Below, in pieces: positions 55,108-64,000 of a stretch of DNA of 64,000 bases. Every line of letters starts with the position of its first letter. Positions within the stretch are counted from its first letter, which is position 1. Under the pieces are notes generated by a model. That model searched no databases. It was given only the letters and a program-made list of their open reading frames with translations, and was not told where the DNA came from. Location of the stretch: the NCBI RefSeq assembly GCF_000317125.1, contig NC_019695.1, positions 4,018,336-4,082,335 of the forward strand, given 5' to 3'. Source of the stretch: Chroococcidiopsis thermalis PCC 7203 (GTDB taxonomy: Bacteria > Cyanobacteriota > Cyanobacteriia > Cyanobacteriales > Chroococcidiopsidaceae). Both the position numbers and the translations under genes were made by a program.

Positions 55108-56433
55108 ATGGTACTAGAGCAACAACCCAAAAGTCTACGCACCTTTACTTTCATCTGGCTAGGTCAAAGCGCCTCTCTAATTGGTTCTAACATGACTAGC
55201 TTTGCTCTTACCATTTGGGCATGGCAGCAAACAGGCGAAGCCACTCCACTTTCTCTCATTGCCTTTTTTACAGAAGTTCCAGTTTTAATCGCCTCAATCT
55301 TTGCAGGGGTTTTGGTCGATCGCTACAATCGCAAATTCATTATGATTGGCGGCGATACCGTTGCCGCACTTTCTACTGTCACGATTTTGATTTTATTTTT
55401 TACTAACCAGCTAGCTATTTGGCATCTATATATTATCGCTGTAGTCAACGGCTTATTCGGCTACCTTCATGGATTAGCCTTCTCTGCCTCTCAAGCTCTA
55501 CTTGTCTCTCAACAACACTATGTCAGAGTCGGTGCAATGGGATCGATTAGAACCTTTGGCTCTGGTGTCATAGCTCCAGCATTGGCAGGCGTATTGTATC
55601 CCATTGTGGGATTAATCGGTATTTTATCAGTCGATTTGGCTACATTTGCCATTGCAGTCGGCACGCTGGCACTGGTACGAATTTCTCAACCACACAGAGA
55701 AATAGAGCAGAAAGAGTCGAATTTAGCAGCTGCTTGGCAAGAGTTGACCATTGGATTTCGCTATCTCTGGCAACGTCCCAGCCTCATGGCATTGCAACTT
55801 TTTTCCTTGAGTTTCATTTTCTTCGACACCGCTTCTGCTGTGGGCGAACCGATGATTTTGGCACGAAGCAACAACAACACGGCTGTATTGGGGATGGTGA
55901 GTGGAGCGGTGGGACTTGGCGGCTTAATTGGCGGTATATTGCTGATGTTTTGGGGTGGACCGAGACGGCGCATTCACGGACTGTTAATCGGTCGAGCCTT
56001 CGTCTTTGGCTTTGAGACAATGCTAGGAGTCTTGCGATCGCCTACTCTCTGGATTGGAACCAACTTTTGTGCGGGTTTATTTAAGCCTTTGGCGAATAGC
56101 TGTGAAGATGCCATCTGGCTGTCTAAAGTGGAGCCAGCCACTCAGGGACGTGTTTTTGCTGCTAGTTCGCTGTTTAGCGGATTAGTTGTTCCTTTGGGAT
56201 TGTTGATTTCAGGACCGCTTGCCGATCGATTCTTTGAACCTGCAATGCGATCGGGAGGAATGCTAGCTCCTATCTTTGGCAGCATATTCGGTACGGGTAC
56301 GGGGAGCGGCATGGCAGTGCAATTTAGCCTATTCTCTTTTATCGTCGTGCTGATTTGTTTGGGTAGTTATGCTTTTCCAGTGCTGCGCGATGTTGAAGGG
56401 AGATTGCCAGATTGCGAAGCAAGTACCAGCTAA
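55108..56433 (+). CDS. MFS transporter, EntS-like, probable siderophore exporter
   Basis: The 441-residue protein has 12 predicted helices. The MFS_3 (EntS) form is seen in the start FTFIWLGQSASLIGSNMTSF, the loop 2-3 motif GVLVDRYNRKFIMIGG, the central linker around residues 195-210, and loop 8-9 WGGPRRRIHGLLIG. EntS-like proteins expel siderophores; in an uptake cassette they may expel the stripped ligand. It is placed between regulator 4 and receptor 4. The ATG is 2 bases after the stop of a short unassigned frame (TGATATG). Confidence 0.85.
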   Translation: MVLEQQPKSLRTFTFIWLGQSASLIGSNMTSFALTIWAWQQTGEATPLSLIAFFTEVPVLIASIFAGVLVDRYNRKFIMIGGDTVAALSTVTILILFFTNQLAIWHLYIIAVVNGLFGYLHGLAFSASQALLVSQQHYVRVGAMGSIRTFGSGVIAPALAGVLYPIVGLIGILSVDLATFAIAVGTLALVRISQPHREIEQKESNLAAAWQELTIGFRYLWQRPSLMALQLFSLSFIFFDTASAVGEPMILARSNNNTAVLGMVSGAVGLGGLIGGILLMFWGGPRRRIHGLLIGRAFVFGFETMLGVLRSPTLWIGTNFCAGLFKPLANSCEDAIWLSKVEPATQGRVFAASSLFSGLVVPLGLLISGPLADRFFEPAMRSGGMLAPIFGSIFGTGTGSGMAVQFSLFSFIVVLICLGSYAFPVLRDVEGRLPDCEASTS

Positions 56434-56438
56434 TCCCA

Positions 56439-56460
56439 TTTTAGATTTTAGATTTTGGAT
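56439..56460. repeat. Short tandem A/T repeat TTTTAGAT/TTTTGGAT
   Basis: ATTTTAGATTTTAGATTTTGGAT follows the MFS stop: two TTTAGAT heptamers and a TTTTGGAT variant. It is of the heptamer class seen elsewhere in the window. Confidence 0.6.
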
Positions 56461-56538
56461 GGGAAAGAGCGATTGGATAAATTTTTGGGCGATCTATTCT
56501 GTCGCGATCGCCGTTCAAAATGAGGTGTGAGGCAAATT

Positions 56539-59208
56539 ATGCAGCTACAAAAATTAATTTCAATTCTGTTGATGGCAAATTCGGTTTGGGTGTTAGTCAC
56601 AATTTCTGCGATTGCTGGGGAAGTACGAGACACATCTAGCAGCAAAATTCGGCAACTAAGTGAAATAGAACGTCCCATGACTAGCGCCCAAATGCTAGTC
56701 CAAGCGCCAACACTACCAAATGGATCGACTTTCAAAGATGCATCAGAAGTCGTGCAAGTAACTGGAGTCAAAGTTAATCCCACTGCTCAAGGCGTGGAGG
56801 TAATTTTAGAAACTTCTGGCGAGCAACAGATGCGCGTATTGTCCTCTAGTTACGATCGCACTTATGTTGCCAACATCTTAAATGCTCGGCTAGCACTGCC
56901 AGAAAATAAAACTTTCCGTACTGACAACCCAGTAGCAGGAATTACTACCGTCACTGTCACCCAACCTGCTGCTGATAGCGTCCGAGTCACGGTGATTGGA
57001 AAAACGGGCGTGCCTTCGTCAAACATAGTACAGCGCGATAGTGCTTTGGTTCTGGGCTTAACTGCCCCCACTGCTCCGACAGCGCAACAACCGACACCAC
57101 CGCCAAATGTACCCCAGACGGTAAAGCCAGAAAGCGAAATAGAACCAGAAGCAACACCAGAGATGGATAATGTTACCCCAGAAGGTGTCCAACAGCCACC
57201 AGCAATGGCTGAGGGAGATGAAGAACAAGAAATCGTGGTGACGGGCGATCGAGAAGGATATAGCGCACCAGATGCTTCGACTGCGACCAAAACTGACACG
57301 CCACTGCGAGACATTCCGGCAAATATTCAAGTAATCCCCCAGCAGGTGCTAGAAGATCAAGGAGTAGTTCGCCTTGAAGAGGCAGTACGTAATGTCAGTG
57401 GTGTCAACTTTTCGCTAGACTCTGGCGCTCAAGGTGTAACATTTAACGCCCGAGGTTTCACTGTCAATCAATTCAAAAATGGTCTAGAGGAAGGATTTGC
57501 TACTCGCTCTATCCCTGAAACGGCAAACCTCGAACGGATTGAAGTGTTGAAAGGACCAGCCTCAGTGCTGTTTGGACAAGCAGAACCTGGCGGACTCATC
57601 AACCAGGTAACAAAAAGACCACTGCCCGATCCTTTCTACAAAGTCGAGTTTACGGCAGGAAGCTATGACTTCTATCGTCCGACTTTGGATTTTTCCAGTC
57701 CGCTCAACTCAGATAAAACTTTGGCTTATCGGTTGAACGTTGCCTATGAAAATACCGAGAGCTTTCGCGATCGCGTGGAAGCAGAGCGATTTTTCATTGC
57801 TCCCGTACTCACCTGGCAAATTGGAGCTAACACCACCCTAACGCTAGAAGGCGAATACTTTCATGACAAGCGACCGATCGACCGAGGGTTAGTTGCTGTC
57901 GGGGACGAGCCAGCTGATATTCCCTTCACCCGATTTTTAGGCGACCCCCGCCGCCGCTACGAGATTGAAGAACAGCGAGCCTATCTCTACCTGGATCATC
58001 GGTTTAATCAAAACCTGTCACTTCGCAACGCCTTGCGGTTCACTAGAGCTAAAAAAATTTATAACTCGCTAGAATCTAGCGGTGGCTTGGAATTTGGGGA
58101 ACAGCTTTTACCTCTGTTCGCTTCTTTCGGTCGCGAACTATACGAAACTTACACGTTACAAACTGACTTAATTGGCAAATTTAATACTGGTACAGTCGCG
58201 CACACAGTTTTGCTTGGTCTAGAACTGGCGAGACAAACTGGGGTCAATTTCGATCAGCAGAGCGCTGAAGATGCTGCCGTTATTGATATATTTAACCCAA
58301 GCTACGACTTCCCACCAATCGATTTTCAAGACCAACCTGGTAGCAATGGCAACACGAGGGCAAACACGATTGGAGTTTATCTGCAAGACCAGATTGCACT
58401 ACTCGATAATCTCAAACTCGTGCTAGGTGGTAGATTTGATAGCTACGACGCTGAGGAAAGCTATAGAGATTCTTCCAGCAGCAGTTCCGAAGCTAGCGAG
58501 TTTTCCCCAAGAGCGGGGATTGTTTACCAACCGAGTGAAGCCGTTTCTCTTTATGCCAACTATAGCCGCGCCTTCGTGCCGCAGGCTGGCAGAATTACTG
58601 GTGGCGGTGCTGCTAAACCAGAACGAGGCACTCAGTACGAAGTGGGTGTAAAAGCCAATTTTTTGGATAATCGCCTTTCTTCCACTCTAGCAGCCTATGA
58701 AATTACAAAAAGTAACGTTCTCACGGAAGATCCTAGCGATCCAGATTTATCAATTCAGGTAGGAGAACAACGCAGTCGCGGGATTGAATTCGATCTTGCT
58801 GGGGAAATTTTACCTGGTTGGAACATTATTGCTTCCTACGCTTACACCGATGCTGAAATTACAGAAGATAACACCTATGAAGTGGGTAATCGCCTCAACA
58901 ACGTTCCGTTTAATACTGCTAGCCTATGGACAACTTATAGAATTCAGAAAGGCTCTTTGGAAGGATTGGGATTTGGTGCAGGTATCTTTTATGTTGATAG
59001 TCGCCAGGGAGATTTAAATAACTCGTTTGAAGTGCCTGGTTATACTCGTGTCGATGCTGCCATCTACTACGAAAAAGAAAGCTTCAAAGCAGTATTGAAT
59101 TTCAAAAACCTGTTTGATGTCGAATATTTTGTGGGCGTGCAGAACAGAAGAAACATTCCTCCTGGCGAGCCTTTCACCGTTCAAGGAACGATTTCATGGG
59201 AGTTTTGA
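56539..59208 (+). CDS. TonB-dependent siderophore receptor 4 (intact)
   Basis: The 889-residue receptor has a signal peptide (MQLQKLISILLMANSVWVLV), AMIN domain (about residues 72-180: VTGVKVNPTAQGVEVILETS to NIVQRDSALVLGL), a Pro/Glu linker, and the TonB box EIVVTGDREGY (about 233). The plug has DTPLRDIPANIQVIPQQVLE and KGPASVLFGQAEPGG with RGF replaced by ARGFTVNQF. The barrel ends TVQGTISWEF. ATG 56539 is chosen because GAGG precedes it by 6 bases; a GTG four codons upstream lies in that site. The plug and barrel loops are the most divergent of the four receptors. It follows the MFS exporter by about 105 bp. Confidence 0.94.
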   Translation: MQLQKLISILLMANSVWVLVTISAIAGEVRDTSSSKIRQLSEIERPMTSAQMLVQAPTLPNGSTFKDASEVVQVTGVKVNPTAQGVEVILETSGEQQMRVLSSSYDRTYVANILNARLALPENKTFRTDNPVAGITTVTVTQPAADSVRVTVIGKTGVPSSNIVQRDSALVLGLTAPTAPTAQQPTPPPNVPQTVKPESEIEPEATPEMDNVTPEGVQQPPAMAEGDEEQEIVVTGDREGYSAPDASTATKTDTPLRDIPANIQVIPQQVLEDQGVVRLEEAVRNVSGVNFSLDSGAQGVTFNARGFTVNQFKNGLEEGFATRSIPETANLERIEVLKGPASVLFGQAEPGGLINQVTKRPLPDPFYKVEFTAGSYDFYRPTLDFSSPLNSDKTLAYRLNVAYENTESFRDRVEAERFFIAPVLTWQIGANTTLTLEGEYFHDKRPIDRGLVAVGDEPADIPFTRFLGDPRRRYEIEEQRAYLYLDHRFNQNLSLRNALRFTRAKKIYNSLESSGGLEFGEQLLPLFASFGRELYETYTLQTDLIGKFNTGTVAHTVLLGLELARQTGVNFDQQSAEDAAVIDIFNPSYDFPPIDFQDQPGSNGNTRANTIGVYLQDQIALLDNLKLVLGGRFDSYDAEESYRDSSSSSSEASEFSPRAGIVYQPSEAVSLYANYSRAFVPQAGRITGGGAAKPERGTQYEVGVKANFLDNRLSSTLAAYEITKSNVLTEDPSDPDLSIQVGEQRSRGIEFDLAGEILPGWNIIASYAYTDAEITEDNTYEVGNRLNNVPFNTASLWTTYRIQKGSLEGLGFGAGIFYVDSRQGDLNNSFEVPGYTRVDAAIYYEKESFKAVLNFKNLFDVEYFVGVQNRRNIPPGEPFTVQGTISWEF

Positions 59209-59232
59209 TGAGTTAGCAGAAGGTTTTTGCGG

Positions 59233-60258
59233 ATGAAAGATAACAAGAAACAAATAGCTACTAAAATTTATCGTTTGCTCAGGATGTTTTCGCTTGCAAC
59301 TATCGTCTTCGGGTTAATCTTAGCTTGTAGTGGTAAACCTACTCAAAATCCTTCTCTCAATTCACATTCATCCACATCTAAATGCCGAGTTGTTAAACAC
59401 GTAATGGGCGAAACTTGTGTTCCTCTAAACCCCCATCGCATTGTTACTACAGATTCACTGCTCCTGGAACCACTATTGGCACTGGATATAAAACCTATAG
59501 CATCTCGATTCCCTGAACTCCAGCGTGGCAGATCGCGCCATTTGTCGGGAAAGATTGATGGTATAGCGTCTCTGGGAATAGGGGAATCTTTAAATTTAGA
59601 AACTATTTTGCAGATGAAGCCAGATTTGATTTTGGGTTGGGATAGTCAAATCAAAAAAGACTATAATCTGCTCTCACAAATAGCGCCAACAGTTGTACTC
59701 AACTATTCTCAAAGCGATCTAAATAACTGTGGCGGGGTTAATTGGAAAGATTGTTTACAACGTACTGGTGAACTTCTAGATAAAAGTCAACAGGTTGTAC
59801 AATTGCTCGATGATTATCAACAGCGAGTAGAAACAATACGAAAAGCACTCGGCAAGCATTTATCTGAGATTGACGTTTCTATTGCTCGCTTTTACTGGGA
59901 TGGCAGAATGGATACTCAAAACCATCCCTCGTATTTCGCTGGCAGTATTTTGCAGGACATTGGATTTTTTATACCCACTAAACAACGTCAAGTTAACGCA
60001 TATTCTCCGTTAAATATTAGCCTTGAGTGCTTGAATTTGCTCGATGGAGATGTTATGTTTGCCGTAATTAGTAGGAGTAAAGATTCAGAAAAATATTTCC
60101 AAAAATATCAGAAAAATCTGCTGTGGCAGCAGTTAAAAGTTGTTCAAAATAAGCAAGTTTTCAAGGTTGATGGAAGTTACTGGCTCTGGGGTAGTGTTAT
60201 AGCTGCCAATGCTGTCTTAGATGACCTATTTAAATATTTAGTAGAAGATAAAAAATGA
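59233..60258 (+). CDS. FecB-type ferric-siderophore-binding lipoprotein 4
   Basis: The 341-residue protein starts at ATG 59233 (AGAAGG upstream). It has a signal ending in the lipobox FGLILAC, the paired-Cys block KCRVVKHVMGETCVPLNPHR, then TDSLLLEPLLALDIKPIASR, the backbone helix ILQMKPDLILGWDSQIKKDY and the terminal ANAVLDDLFKYLVEDKK. Its middle lobe has an extra Cys pair (NNCGGVNWKDCLQ) that the other three lack, which may shape another ligand pocket. It closes the island; no further iron gene follows on this strand. Confidence 0.88.
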   Translation: MKDNKKQIATKIYRLLRMFSLATIVFGLILACSGKPTQNPSLNSHSSTSKCRVVKHVMGETCVPLNPHRIVTTDSLLLEPLLALDIKPIASRFPELQRGRSRHLSGKIDGIASLGIGESLNLETILQMKPDLILGWDSQIKKDYNLLSQIAPTVVLNYSQSDLNNCGGVNWKDCLQRTGELLDKSQQVVQLLDDYQQRVETIRKALGKHLSEIDVSIARFYWDGRMDTQNHPSYFAGSILQDIGFFIPTKQRQVNAYSPLNISLECLNLLDGDVMFAVISRSKDSEKYFQKYQKNLLWQQLKVVQNKQVFKVDGSYWLWGSVIAANAVLDDLFKYLVEDKK

Positions 60259-60436
60259 AAACATAAAGCCGTTAGTTGCTAGTTTATAGGCTATATATGA
60301 AATTTAAAGTAGCGATTTAAAAGGATTAGATTGTAAAGTAGGTTTGTTCTGCGTGGGCGATCGCCTTGCCAATTGTAGCGATCTAAATGTACCAGAAACA
60401 TCTTTAAATAATAAAGTGACGAATTGAGAGACAACG

Positions 60437-61132
60437 ATGCCAACTCAAAAAAGCTCATCCACTCCCACCCGACGAGATTTCCTATTCGGCTTTGGCGGTA
60501 TGGCTTTGGCAGCCAGCTTTGGAGGACTAACTCAATTAACGGCACTGGCTCAATCCTCACCCCCAAAATCAGCGACTCAACCTTTTCGATTCGTGTTTTT
60601 GTCAGATATTCACTTGCGAAAGGATTTGCGATCGCCCCAAGGCATGGCGGCGGCGTTGGATGCGGTCGAACGACTCTCCCCTAAACCAGCGTTTATCGTT
60701 ACAGGTGGCGATTTATGTCACGACCTGCGCTCTCAAGGGTTAAAGGAAGCCAACGAGACTGCCAACTTGTTTGTCAAAATCTGGCAGGAACACACCAAGC
60801 TACCCACCTACCACAGCCTGGGCAACCACGATCCCGCCGGATGGAGCAGCGAGACTTTTCCTCAAAAACATCCTCAATTCGGTATGAAACTACTGATGGA
60901 CAAGCTGGGGATGAAAAGCCTGTCCTACAGTTTCAACCATAACAATTGGCATTTTGTCGTACTTGACAACATCCATCTGACCGCCCCTGGGGAGTTCGTC
61001 GGTGAGTTTACAGAAAAACAACTGGCATTTCTGCGTCAGGACTTAACCCAGCACGCCAAGCAGCCGACAATGATTTTCTGCCACGTACCACCTGTAACTG
61101 CCACTGAGTTCTTGGGTGGACGGGCAGAGTAA
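60437..61132 (+). pseudogene. Tat-exported metallophosphoesterase, 3'-truncated
   Basis: 231 residues with a twin-arginine signal (TRRDFLFGFGGMALAASFGG). The calcineurin-like motifs are FLSDIHL (D-x-H), VTGGDLCHD (GD), LGNHDPAG (GNHD) and IFCHVPP (His). The usual last motif GHxH is missing because the frame stops at 61130-61132, at the junction with a fragment of an unrelated gene on the other strand. Full-length homologues run on for roughly 60-100 residues. Without the last metal ligand, activity is doubtful, so it is treated as truncated. It would act outside the cytoplasmic membrane on phosphoesters. Confidence 0.75.
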
Positions 61133-61238
61133 ATTCTGCTTCTACACCATTTTTATCTACCGTTCCATTACCGTTGCGATCGCGCCACCCTGCTGCTGTC
61201 AAAATTTGCACGGCTTTGCTCAAATCTGTATCTGCAAT
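61130..61238 (-). pseudogene. Internal fragment of a peptide/nickel-type (SBP_bac_5) ABC binding-protein gene
   Basis: Read on the minus strand, this gives IADTDLSKAVQILTAAGWRD followed by RNGNGTVDKNGVEAEFTL. That is the conserved calcium-loop-like block of oligopeptide/nickel binding proteins (AGWkDxdGdGxxdKnGv). Both ends are cut: one runs into the metallophosphoesterase, the other overlaps the 3' end of the P450 gene in another frame. Confidence 0.7.
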
Positions 61239-62615
61239 CGCTTAAATTCAGTCACAACCATCTGCAAGTCTCTTTGAGGCGTGACAAGGAAAGCACCTAC
61301 GTTTTCTGTCTTAATTGGACGATTGTTTGTTAGAGCTAATTGCAAGCGCGACATCAGAACGGCGAGTACCAGTTTCATTTGAGTTTGCGCCAATGCCAAC
61401 CCGCTACAAATAGCGTGACCGCCGCCAAAGGGAAAATACTCGTATTGTGAATACTTCTTTTCGAGAAAGCGCTCTGGGATGAATCGCTGAGGCTGCGGGT
61501 ATAAGTCCTCCCGCATATGGGTTAAATAAATAGAAGGAATCAATTGCGTTCCAGGTTCTAGTTGATAGCCCATAAATTGCAGTGGAGATTTTAAAATTCG
61601 TCCAGAGCCATTGACAACAACTGGGCAAAGACGCTGTGTTTCTTTACAGATAGCCGTTAAATAAGGCAGCCGATAGATTTCTATTGGGTCAGGGTTAGCA
61701 CCCAAAGCGTTAATCTCATCGCGCAGCTTGTCATGAATTTCTGGTTGATGATGAATCCAGTAAAGAATCCAGGTTAATGTAGAGGAAGTTGTTTCATATC
61801 CATTGAATAGGGTAATCATGGAAAAGTAGAGCAACTCTGCATCTGTCAGTTGCTGTCCCGCTTCATCGCGAACTGACATCAGACGGCTCAAAACGTCGCT
61901 CTCAGCTGGATTACTTTGTTCTCGGCGTTCTTTTATCTCTTCTAATATAGTCCGATGAACTTCATTCCTAGAACGCCACAGAGCTGCCCAAGGACTTAAT
62001 ACTTTTTTCTTGCTGAAAAAGTCTCAACATGATAGCAGCAAGATTAAAGGGAGTTTTGTAGGACTCCATCAGAAAGACAAAATTTGTCTTCAATTCCTGG
62101 TAACGCTCTCCCTCCTTCAATCCAAACAATACTTTTGTCATAAACTGGGTAGTAATTTCTTTCATTACTGATTGCACGTAAAAAGGTTTACCGACCTTCC
62201 ACTGCAATATTGTCTCACTAGTAACATCACAGATTAACTGACCGTATTTCTCCATGCAGTTACCTACGGCAGAACTCTTTAACACGTTACTCATAAAGGA
62301 AGTTTTCAACAAGTGTCGCAGGCGTTGCAGTTGAGCTTCGTTGATAGAGTTGAACAGCGTTTTCCCCAAAAGAAATTCAAAAAAATGCTGTACTTCAGCG
62401 GTCATTTTGCAATCGTAATATTGGGTAGGCTCGGCATTAAAAATGGTTTCGTTCGCTTGGGGATTGCTGAAGAACACAGTAGGATTTTTTGTGCCTCCTA
62501 ATTTGAAGCATTCCCCATAACGCTGACTACAGTTATATAGGTACTTATAGGGATTAGTACCTAACTTGATTAACTCTATTAATTTAGGAGAGCGTGAACC
62601 GTCAGGTAAAATCAT
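61220..62615 (-). pseudogene. Cytochrome P450 gene with a one-base frameshift and an altered 3' end
   Basis: The N-terminal part (62615 to about 62000) runs MILPDGSRSPKLIELIKLGT to LRLFQQEK. The frame then shifts at a run of six A (62003-62008, T on the plus strand). The other frame gives KKVLSPWAALWRSRNEVHRT and reaches 61220. Motifs in the second part are the I-helix FNGYETTSSTLTW, ExxR in KETQRLCP, and the haem loop FPFGGGHAICSGLALAQ with the Cys ligand. The last six residues (RLQIQI) come from foreign fragment DNA. An intact enzyme would be a haem monooxygenase; substrate unknown. A sequencing error in the homopolymer would equally explain the shift. Confidence 0.8.
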
Positions 62616-62735
62616 GTTATTACTCCTACAAGCTAAAATCTACTAAGCAAAAAATTTCTAGGCTAAATTCAATTACTAGCTAATAACTTCGAGTACGTCA
62701 TTGAACTCTATTAATTACGAACTACAAATTAAAAA

Positions 62736-64000
62736 TTATCGACGTGCGATTTTCCAAGTGCGTGCCTTTTGCCGCTCAGCCCAAAAGCGACTATAAAGGC
62801 TATTATTAGTAATTAGGTCTTCATGTTTACCTTGCTCTATAATCTGACCGCGATCGATTACCAAAATTTGCTCGGCATTTTCGATTGTTGAGAGCTTATG
62901 AGCAATGATAATTAAAGTTTTCGAGGCAACTAGTGAATCGATCGCTTGCTGAATTACTAATTCATTTTCTGGATCGATTGATGCTGTTGCTTCATCTAAA
63001 AGTACGATCGGTGCATCTTTCAAGATAGCGCGGGCAATAGAAATTCGCTGCTTTTCTCCACCAGAAAGAGTAGCTCCTCCCTCACCAATAATGGTATGAT
63101 AGCCGTGAGGCTTCTCTAATATAAACTCGTGACATCTAGCCGCCTTTGCCGCTGTAAATACCTGCTCTTCCGAAGCATCAGGATTACCAAATTTAATGTT
63201 GTTAAGGATAGTATCGTTAAATAAGTATACATCCTGAAATACCAGACTGATATAGGATAGTAAAGAGTCGGTTTTCAAGTCTTTAACGTTGACTCCACCT
63301 ATTAAAATTTCTCCTTCATCGACATCCCAGAAACGAGCAATCAAATTGATAACAGTTGTTTTGCCTGCACCAGAAGGTCCCACTAGTGCTGTCATGCTGC
63401 GTTCGGGTACGGTGAAACTGACATTTTGTAGCACTGGCTGTTGTTCGTAGCTGAAAGAAACATTTTTGAACTCAATATCAAACTGCTTTAAAGTTTGGCT
63501 CTGCTCTGGTTCTGGAAGTGGCTTAATATTAAATACGCTCGATATTCTCTCTATAGCAGTATCTACTAACTGTCGATGACGAGATAAATCGCCGATTTTT
63601 TGCAGGGGTTTATAGAATCGTAAACTCAAAATTAAAAACATTAAAAATGTAGGTGTAGTCAGTTGACCTTGCAAAAGTAGATATGCACCAGACACGAGGA
63701 TGACAGCGAAACCTAATTCAAGTGTTGTGTCAAATGCTACTTCCGCTGGTGCTAATTTGGTTGCCAGATTAATGTTAGTGTCTCTATAGTGCTGAATGGC
63801 TCGGTCGAACTTGCTAAATTGCGCTCCTGTTTGGTCAAAAGCGCGGATGACATTCATACCTTGAATGTACTCGATCGTGCGAGAATTTGCCTCTATCTGT
63901 GACTGAGCCTGAAACTGAGTTAATTGCCTCAATTGACTTTGACTCCAACGATAAATTCCCATTGCCAAGGGAATACCTGCAACGGTTGCTAAAGCCATCC
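62736..64000 (-). CDS. ABC half-exporter, C-terminal part (5' end outside window)
   Basis: Over 420 residues are visible: the last membrane helices (about the first 150 residues, ending LMFLILSLRFYKPLQKIGDL) and a complete nucleotide-binding domain. Motifs are Walker A ALVGPSGAGKTTVINL, Q-loop LVFQDVYLFND, signature TLSGGEKQRISIARA, Walker B IVLLDEATASIDPEN and switch His in IIIAHKLST. The form resembles IrtB/YbtQ-like exporter-fold transporters linked to siderophores. With the iron island 2.5 kb away this is attractive, but it is an inference. The gene reads towards the P450 gene and ends 120 bp before it. Confidence 0.88.
   Translation of the reverse strand, partial: MALATVAGIPLAMGIYRWSQSQLRQLTQFQAQSQIEANSRTIEYIQGMNVIRAFDQTGAQFSKFDRAIQHYRDTNINLATKLAPAEVAFDTTLELGFAVILVSGAYLLLQGQLTTPTFLMFLILSLRFYKPLQKIGDLSRHRQLVDTAIERISSVFNIKPLPEPEQSQTLKQFDIEFKNVSFSYEQQPVLQNVSFTVPERSMTALVGPSGAGKTTVINLIARFWDVDEGEILIGGVNVKDLKTDSLLSYISLVFQDVYLFNDTILNNIKFGNPDASEEQVFTAAKAARCHEFILEKPHGYHTIIGEGGATLSGGEKQRISIARAILKDAPIVLLDEATASIDPENELVIQQAIDSLVASKTLIIIAHKLSTIENAEQILVIDRGQIIEQGKHEDLITNNSLYSRFWAERQKARTWKIARR

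Overview
The window is cyanobacterial. The octamer GCGATCGC (HIP1) is scattered very densely through genes and gaps. There are arrays of heptamer tandem repeats, XisH/XisI proteins, and TonB-dependent receptors with an N-terminal AMIN domain, a cyanobacterial trait. The species cannot be named from sequence alone; a multicellular or Chroococcidiopsis/Nostocales-like genome fits. No tRNA, rRNA or CRISPR array was seen.

Layout. (1) 1-6000: a probable defence locus with the 3' end of a type ISP-like DNA methyltransferase, a RelE/YafQ-type toxin-antitoxin pair on the opposite strand, a DUF2281/VapC-like pair, and a 1414-aa PLD-like/SNF2 helicase. (2) 6000-12400: a decayed stretch with a PAP2 phosphatase remnant, a photolyase gene stopped by two identical 21-bp elements, an integrase remnant, and a five-repeat protein with an internal TGA; DUF2805 and DUF5996 genes look intact. 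(3) 12400-19400: a BASS-type transporter, a cupin, a small exported protein, and a histidine kinase and OmpR-type regulator flanking a GMC oxidoreductase. (4) 19500-27300: a six-gene minus-strand cluster of SDR dehydrogenase, FMN reductase, aquaporin, flavin/2Fe-2S reductase, double-VOC protein and GH63-like glycosidase. (5) 27800-30200: a hypothetical gene, a Crp-type regulator and an NTF2-like protein.

(6) 30300-60260 is the centrepiece: a 30-kb ferric-siderophore uptake island built from four serial copies of the unit AraC/PchR-type regulator, (exporter), TonB-dependent receptor, FecB-type binding lipoprotein. All four share one FecCD permease and one FecE ATPase. Each regulator gene is followed at once by its own pair of direct repeats 18-24 bp apart, the expected form of an AraC-family operator. 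The repeat word differs between regulators, except that units 1 and 2 share one. Two export-type transporters, an ABC half-exporter and an MFS protein, sit inside units. The receptors of units 1 and 2 are each broken by a different insertion sequence (IS982 family; IS4-like) with clean target duplications, and precise excision would restore both frames. Remnants of a DUF1636 gene and of the ABC exporter flank a xisHI pair, showing that unit 3 once had the same exporter module as unit 2.

(7) 60400-64000: a truncated metallophosphoesterase, a fragment of a peptide/nickel-type binding protein, a frameshifted cytochrome P450 and the 3' part of another ABC exporter meet at a rearrangement scar.

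A theme running through the window is insertion of 18-21-nt elements at the same position (GCG^ATCGC) of HIP1 octamers. Four cases are seen, two of them in the broken photolyase.
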